A stretch of 8,971 nucleotides of DNA from an uncultured Methanobrevibacter sp. GTDB taxonomy: Archaea; Methanobacteriota; Methanobacteria; Methanobacteriales; Methanobacteriaceae. Positions 6,055-8,971 of this stretch are shown in pieces. The position numbers and the translations under genes were made by a program. The stretch lies in the NCBI GenBank assembly GCA_902783085.1, contig CACZPT010000056.1:1-8971 (forward strand), written 5' to 3'. The notes beneath the pieces are model-generated. The model was not told the DNA's origin. It did no database searches and was given only the letters and a program-made list of their open reading frames with translations. Each line of letters starts with the position of its first letter. Within the stretch, counting starts at the first letter, position 1.

Positions 6055-6981
6055 TTTAATTTCATTTATTAATTTTAATTTTGAAAACGCAACATCAACA
6101 GGTGCCCTTCTTAAACCGCAATCAGGGTCAAGTAAAATATTATCCTCACCAACAATATCAATACCGCGAGAAATTAACTTTTCTGTAACCTCATAAGAAT
6201 CCAGTTCATTTACAGCAGAATCAACACATCCAAAACCGATTTTCTTACCATTAAATAAAGCAATATTATTTTCTAAAACATCAATATTAACATTATTTCC
6301 TGCAAATTCAAAATCCAAAATATCAACATTAAATCTAGCCAAATCCTTATAGACACCATCAATAGTTCCGCAAACATGCATAGCCAGAGGAACAGATAAT
6401 CCTTCAGCGATAATATCAATAGCTTCCCTAGCAACTTTCATATCAACCATCCCAGTTGATAAAAACGGCTCATCGACTTGAATATAAACCGGTTTGACTT
6501 TCTTTTCTATTGCATCAACTTCAAATTTAAGGCTATAAGCTAAATCAACAATTGCATCTTCTTTATTTTTATAAAAAGAAGTTCTAGAAGAATGAATTAT
6601 TGTAGAAGGACCTGTAATAATACCTTTAATTCCTTTGCCTTCAGGAACATTGCCATCATAATACTTATTAATTAAACTTTTAGCATAAAGTAAATCTTTA
6701 ACAGAAATTTCACCAGTAGGTTTTCTTATTTTAGAAACAATATAAGTATTTCCATCTTCTATTTTCATTCCCGGAATGAATTTTGAAAAACTAGAAACCA
6801 TATCCCCTCTTACTTGACCATCAGAAATAATATCAATGCCCGCATCAAGTTGAGAAAATACAGCCTGTTTTATAGACTCCTTATATGGATCATAAACTCC
6901 AAATACATTAAGTAATTTATCTTTAGTGGAAGACGCTTCTTTAAGTTCAACGGGAAAACTTCCAACAACAGTAGAACGCAT
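6043..6981 (-). CDS. metE: Core (folate-independent) methionine synthase MetE, archaeal
   Basis: This enzyme transfers a methyl group to homocysteine. The 312-residue protein corresponds only to the catalytic C-terminal barrel of bacterial MetE (about 750 residues) and lacks the folate-binding half. The Methanothermobacter homologue uses methylcobalamin in vitro, and a methylated corrinoid protein such as MtrA has been proposed as the in vivo donor. Numbered from ATG 6981, STVVGSFP is at 3-10, QVDEP (168-172) is the homocysteine-binding patch, and zinc ligands are His202 and Cys204 (MHVCG), Glu225 (DFEF) and Cys288 (DPDCGLR). An in-frame GTG at 6990 would add three residues, but it is part of the AGGTG ribosome binding site, so ATG 6981 is preferred. 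It is last in the cluster after DUF1894 and converges on cbiF. The zinc set is complete. Confidence 0.9.
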   Translation of the reverse strand: MRSTVVGSFPVELKEASSTKDKLLNVFGVYDPYKESIKQAVFSQLDAGIDIISDGQVRGDMVSSFSKFIPGMKIEDGNTYIVSKIRKPTGEISVKDLLYAKSLINKYYDGNVPEGKGIKGIITGPSTIIHSSRTSFYKNKEDAIVDLAYSLKFEVDAIEKKVKPVYIQVDEPFLSTGMVDMKVAREAIDIIAEGLSVPLAMHVCGTIDGVYKDLARFNVDILDFEFAGNNVNIDVLENNIALFNGKKIGFGCVDSAVNELDSYEVTEKLISRGIDIVGEDNILLDPDCGLRRAPVDVAFSKLKLINEIKDKH

Positions 6982-6987
6982 ATAAAA

Positions 6988-6992
6988 CACCT
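6988..6992 (-). promoter_or_regulatory. Ribosome binding site of metE overlapping the upstream stop
   Basis: On the - strand AGGTG lies 6 nt before ATG 6981 and shares bases with the TAG stop (6991-6993) of the DUF1894 gene. It decides the metE start and implies that ribosomes finishing DUF1894 reinitiate on metE. Confidence 0.6.
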
Positions 6993-7296
6993 ACTGAGTA
7001 TTTAACTTTCTAATATTGTCCATTTCTTCAGTATCAACTGGTAATTCAACAACTGAAGTACCATGACATGGCTTGGTATATGGAATAAAAACCGTTCCTT
7101 TTTTATCATCAATACCAATCGGAATTGGAGGTATTCCTATTACACGAACACCTAAAACCTCATCTCCAGGATTGATATAGATAATTTCATCAGCTTTAAA
7201 ACGAATAATCATAGCACAGTCTTTAAAACCTGCTTTTGAAGCATGAACTTCATAATTATCAGACTGTTGAAGGTAAGTATCTAAACAAAAAGACAT
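6991..7296 (-). CDS. DUF1894 family protein
   Basis: A 101-residue cytoplasmic protein of the methanogen-restricted family DUF1894 (PF08979), of unknown function; the Methanothermobacter homologue is the MTH776 type, recalled and not checked. Conserved stretches are INPGDEVLGVRVIGIPPIPI (41-60) and IPYTKPCHGTSVVELPV (71-87), with predicted beta-rich structure. Cys4, Cys27 and Cys77-His78 (PCHG) are possible metal or thiol positions, but this is speculative. GGAG at 7307-7310 inside the end of the DUF1890 gene, 10 nt before the ATG, serves as ribosome binding site, and the gap is 1 nt. The gene sits between DUF1890 and metE, which suggests a role in methyl-corrinoid-dependent methionine synthesis or its control. 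There is no membrane segment. Confidence 0.82.
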   Translation of the reverse strand: MSFCLDTYLQQSDNYEVHASKAGFKDCAMIIRFKADEIIYINPGDEVLGVRVIGIPPIPIGIDDKKGTVFIPYTKPCHGTSVVELPVDTEEMDNIRKLNTQ

Positions 7297-7297
7297 T

Positions 7298-7753
7298 TTA
7301 TTCTAACTCCTTTAATACTTTGTCAAGTTGAACTTTAATTGGAGTTGGATTATGGAATGCTCTTACTGAAACAATTTTTGCATCAGTACTTTCAGCCACC
7401 ATATCAGTATATTCTTCAACCAAATCCATATCTCTTTCAAATACAATAGCAATAGAATTTGTTTGCAATAAATGATAAAAAGTTACAAAAAATGATGCTG
7501 CCGCATCTTTATGTACAAATCCAATGAGTAAATCATAATCTCCTTTTTTAACTTCACCAAGAGATCTTTCCAAGTCAACTAAATTATCAATATAATATTT
7601 TTCAGGATCTGAAACCATAACTAACTTTTTAGCGGCAGGATTAGCCGCAATTGTTACATCATAACCTAATTTTGTTAGTTTATCACATGCATAAATTGTC
7701 AATGGAGTTTGTGAAGGAGTTTCAGGACATCCCAATAATAACAATGCTTTCAT
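7298..7753 (-). CDS. DUF1890 family protein
   Basis: A 151-residue cytoplasmic protein of the DUF1890 family (PF09001), restricted to methanogens and of unknown function. The Methanothermobacter MTH777 homologue has, as I recall, a crystal structure with a Rossmann-like fold. Visible elements are a beta-turn start MKALLLLGCPETPSQTPL (1-18) with a nucleotide-binding-like GCPETP turn, TIAANPAAKKLVMVSDPEKY (34-53) and DLLIGFVHKDAAASF (74-88). Cys9 and His81 are candidate active residues by position only. AGGTGG overlaps the upstream TAA and is correctly spaced before ATG 7753; the gap to the membrane protein is 9 nt. Expected to act with DUF1894 and MetE because the three are adjacent and tightly spaced. 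The family is well recognised, the job is not. Confidence 0.84.
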   Translation of the reverse strand: MKALLLLGCPETPSQTPLTIYACDKLTKLGYDVTIAANPAAKKLVMVSDPEKYYIDNLVDLERSLGEVKKGDYDLLIGFVHKDAAASFFVTFYHLLQTNSIAIVFERDMDLVEEYTDMVAESTDAKIVSVRAFHNPTPIKVQLDKVLKELE

Positions 7754-7762
7754 AAATCCACC

Positions 7763-8845
7763 TTATGATCTTGATTTTAATGTAATAGCATTAGCTAATA
7801 TAATTGCACCTAAAAACAAGAATGTTAATAATGCAGTACCATTAATTGTCCTATTGAAAATAAATAAACCGATTATTGCTTGTGAACAAAATGCTGATAA
7901 AGCTCCAATTAATAATACTTCCTTACCTAAGTATTTTTTACTGTTTTTTTCTCTTCTTTCTCTGTATTTAACTAATACTTTAAAACCAATAATAACTGTT
8001 CCAAGTACAAACGCTACTAATCCAACAACACCCAGATAACCAAAATCAAATCCATATCCTAAAATTCCAGGAAGCATATAATCGACTGTATCTTTTTGGT
8101 TAACTAAAAGACCAAAGAACATTGGAAACGGTAAACCAAAGAACAAAATTAATTGCATCGGTAATGTAATATAACCTTCAGCAAATGCTGTACCTTCAGC
8201 ACCCCAATAAGAAGCATTAGCATTATGACCAATAACTTGTATGTTGTTTAATACCATTTTTACACTTGATACAGAATATTGTTCAATCCTACCTAACCTT
8301 AACATTGGTGAAAAGATAGTCATTCCAGTAATTCTTGCAATTCCTTCAAGACCTAAAAATCCTGCAACAATTGCTCCTAAAAAGATAAGGATTCTTTTAA
8401 CAGTAAATATGGATTTTTCTCTGAAATTTTTTGATATGATAATATAACCTAAAAACAAACCTAATAACCATAATAATAAGAAGGACCTGTGCATTAATCC
8501 ACCGAAGATAGTAATACCTGCGATAAATAAAATAACAAATTTCCTAAGAGGCTTAACATCCACTCCCGAATTCCGCATAACTTTCAGAGAAGCCAGAGCA
8601 GTGACAACACCAAGAAGGGCAAGAGGCCCGAATGGATGCGTAAACTCTGCTTGACTTGAAGATATAACAAGCAATACTATATCAGCACCAAAAAGAATCG
8701 TGAAACCACCAGCCAGGAATAAAGATAAAAATGTTACAACACTAAGAGATAATGGAATTAAGTTAAGAGAAAATATCATTGTTACAAACAACATTATCCC
8801 TATTTCTACAATAAGCTGTAAATGATTCTGAGCTATCAACAACAT
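7763..8845 (-). CDS. Polytopic membrane protein of unknown function
   Basis: A 360-residue integral membrane protein with about 9-10 hydrophobic segments, roughly at 10-32, 35-62 (perhaps two), 71-90, 103-118, 121-137, 151-169, 229-248, 268-291, 309-330 and 336-355. Positive clusters at 91-102, 138-151 and 292-309 (KYRERREKNSKK) should be cytoplasmic, which puts the polar loop 171-228 outside. A large external loop late in the chain and DFGYLGVVG (267-275) faintly recall Wzy-like oligosaccharide polymerases, but no signature is convincing. GTGAT lies 6 nt before ATG 8845; TTTATTAA (8870-8877 complement) could alternatively give a near-leaderless start. It leads the DUF1890-DUF1894-metE cluster, 39 nt after tRNA-Ala. 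I do not recognise a family; a transporter or membrane anchor for that cluster is also conceivable. Confidence 0.75.
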   Translation of the reverse strand: MLLIAQNHLQLIVEIGIMLFVTMIFSLNLIPLSLSVVTFLSLFLAGGFTILFGADIVLLVISSSQAEFTHPFGPLALLGVVTALASLKVMRNSGVDVKPLRKFVILFIAGITIFGGLMHRSFLLLWLLGLFLGYIIISKNFREKSIFTVKRILIFLGAIVAGFLGLEGIARITGMTIFSPMLRLGRIEQYSVSSVKMVLNNIQVIGHNANASYWGAEGTAFAEGYITLPMQLILFFGLPFPMFFGLLVNQKDTVDYMLPGILGYGFDFGYLGVVGLVAFVLGTVIIGFKVLVKYRERREKNSKKYLGKEVLLIGALSAFCSQAIIGLFIFNRTINGTALLTFLFLGAIILANAITLKSRS

Positions 8846-8884
8846 ATTTTAATCACAATTTAACTTTTATTAATAAAATTACAA

Positions 8885-8957
<73 letters not shown>

Positions 8958-8971
8958 AATATTTTTTAAAA

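Noticed and set aside
5754..6065. 103-codon - strand frame opposite cbiF
   Set aside because: It overlaps conserved cbiF motifs and the end of metE; no start signal or family resemblance.
7854..8447. Two + strand frames inside the membrane protein gene
   Set aside because: They are antisense to a continuous hydrophobic reading frame that has proper operon spacing; no independent support.
7763..8845. Assignment as an energy-converting hydrogenase or Mtr membrane subunit
   Set aside because: Length, helix pattern and neighbours do not match a subunit I can recognise, and no signature residues were seen.

Overview
The window looks like chromosomal DNA of a mesophilic, AT-rich methanogenic archaeon of the order Methanobacteriales, most likely Methanobrevibacter. 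The call rests on a cyclic 2,3-diphosphoglycerate synthetase (a Methanobacteriales hallmark), methanogenesis marker protein 4 (MtxX), the methanogen-restricted families DUF1890 and DUF1894, a short folate-independent archaeal MetE, class III (EppA-type) pilin signals, archaeal TATA promoters and the UPF0058 family. Methanosphaera is the main alternative.

Left part, + strand (1-4238): the possible last 10 codons of an upstream gene; a small UPF0058 protein with its own T7 terminator; then cpgS and mtxX 4 nt apart, behind a strong TATA box placed so that the cpgS message should be leaderless. uppS (cis-prenyltransferase for the polyprenyl carrier lipid) and tatD follow, 2 nt apart.

Middle (4271-6033): two small prepilin-like genes on the - strand overlap by ATGA and converge on tatD. 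They are divergent from cbiF/cobM (cobalt-precorrin-4 C11-methyltransferase, + strand), which also appears leaderless.

Right part, - strand (8957 down to 6043): tRNA-Ala(GGC), then 39 nt later a tight four-gene cluster: a polytopic membrane protein of unknown function, a DUF1890 protein, a DUF1894 protein and core methionine synthase MetE. Gaps inside the cluster are 9, 1 and 9 nt, with Shine-Dalgarno sequences in or touching the preceding stop codons. The corrinoid-biosynthesis gene cobM converges on the corrinoid-dependent metE, and a 10-bp stem-loop spans both stop codons.

Most of the window is housekeeping. The parts most worth a second look are the unexplained membrane protein, DUF1890 and DUF1894 tied to metE, the prepilin pair in which one member has a bacterial-looking Phe at +1 instead of the archaeal Gln, and the stem-loops at both convergent junctions. 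No CRISPR array, insertion sequence, prophage gene or origin is visible, and no gene-free stretch exceeds about 200 bases.
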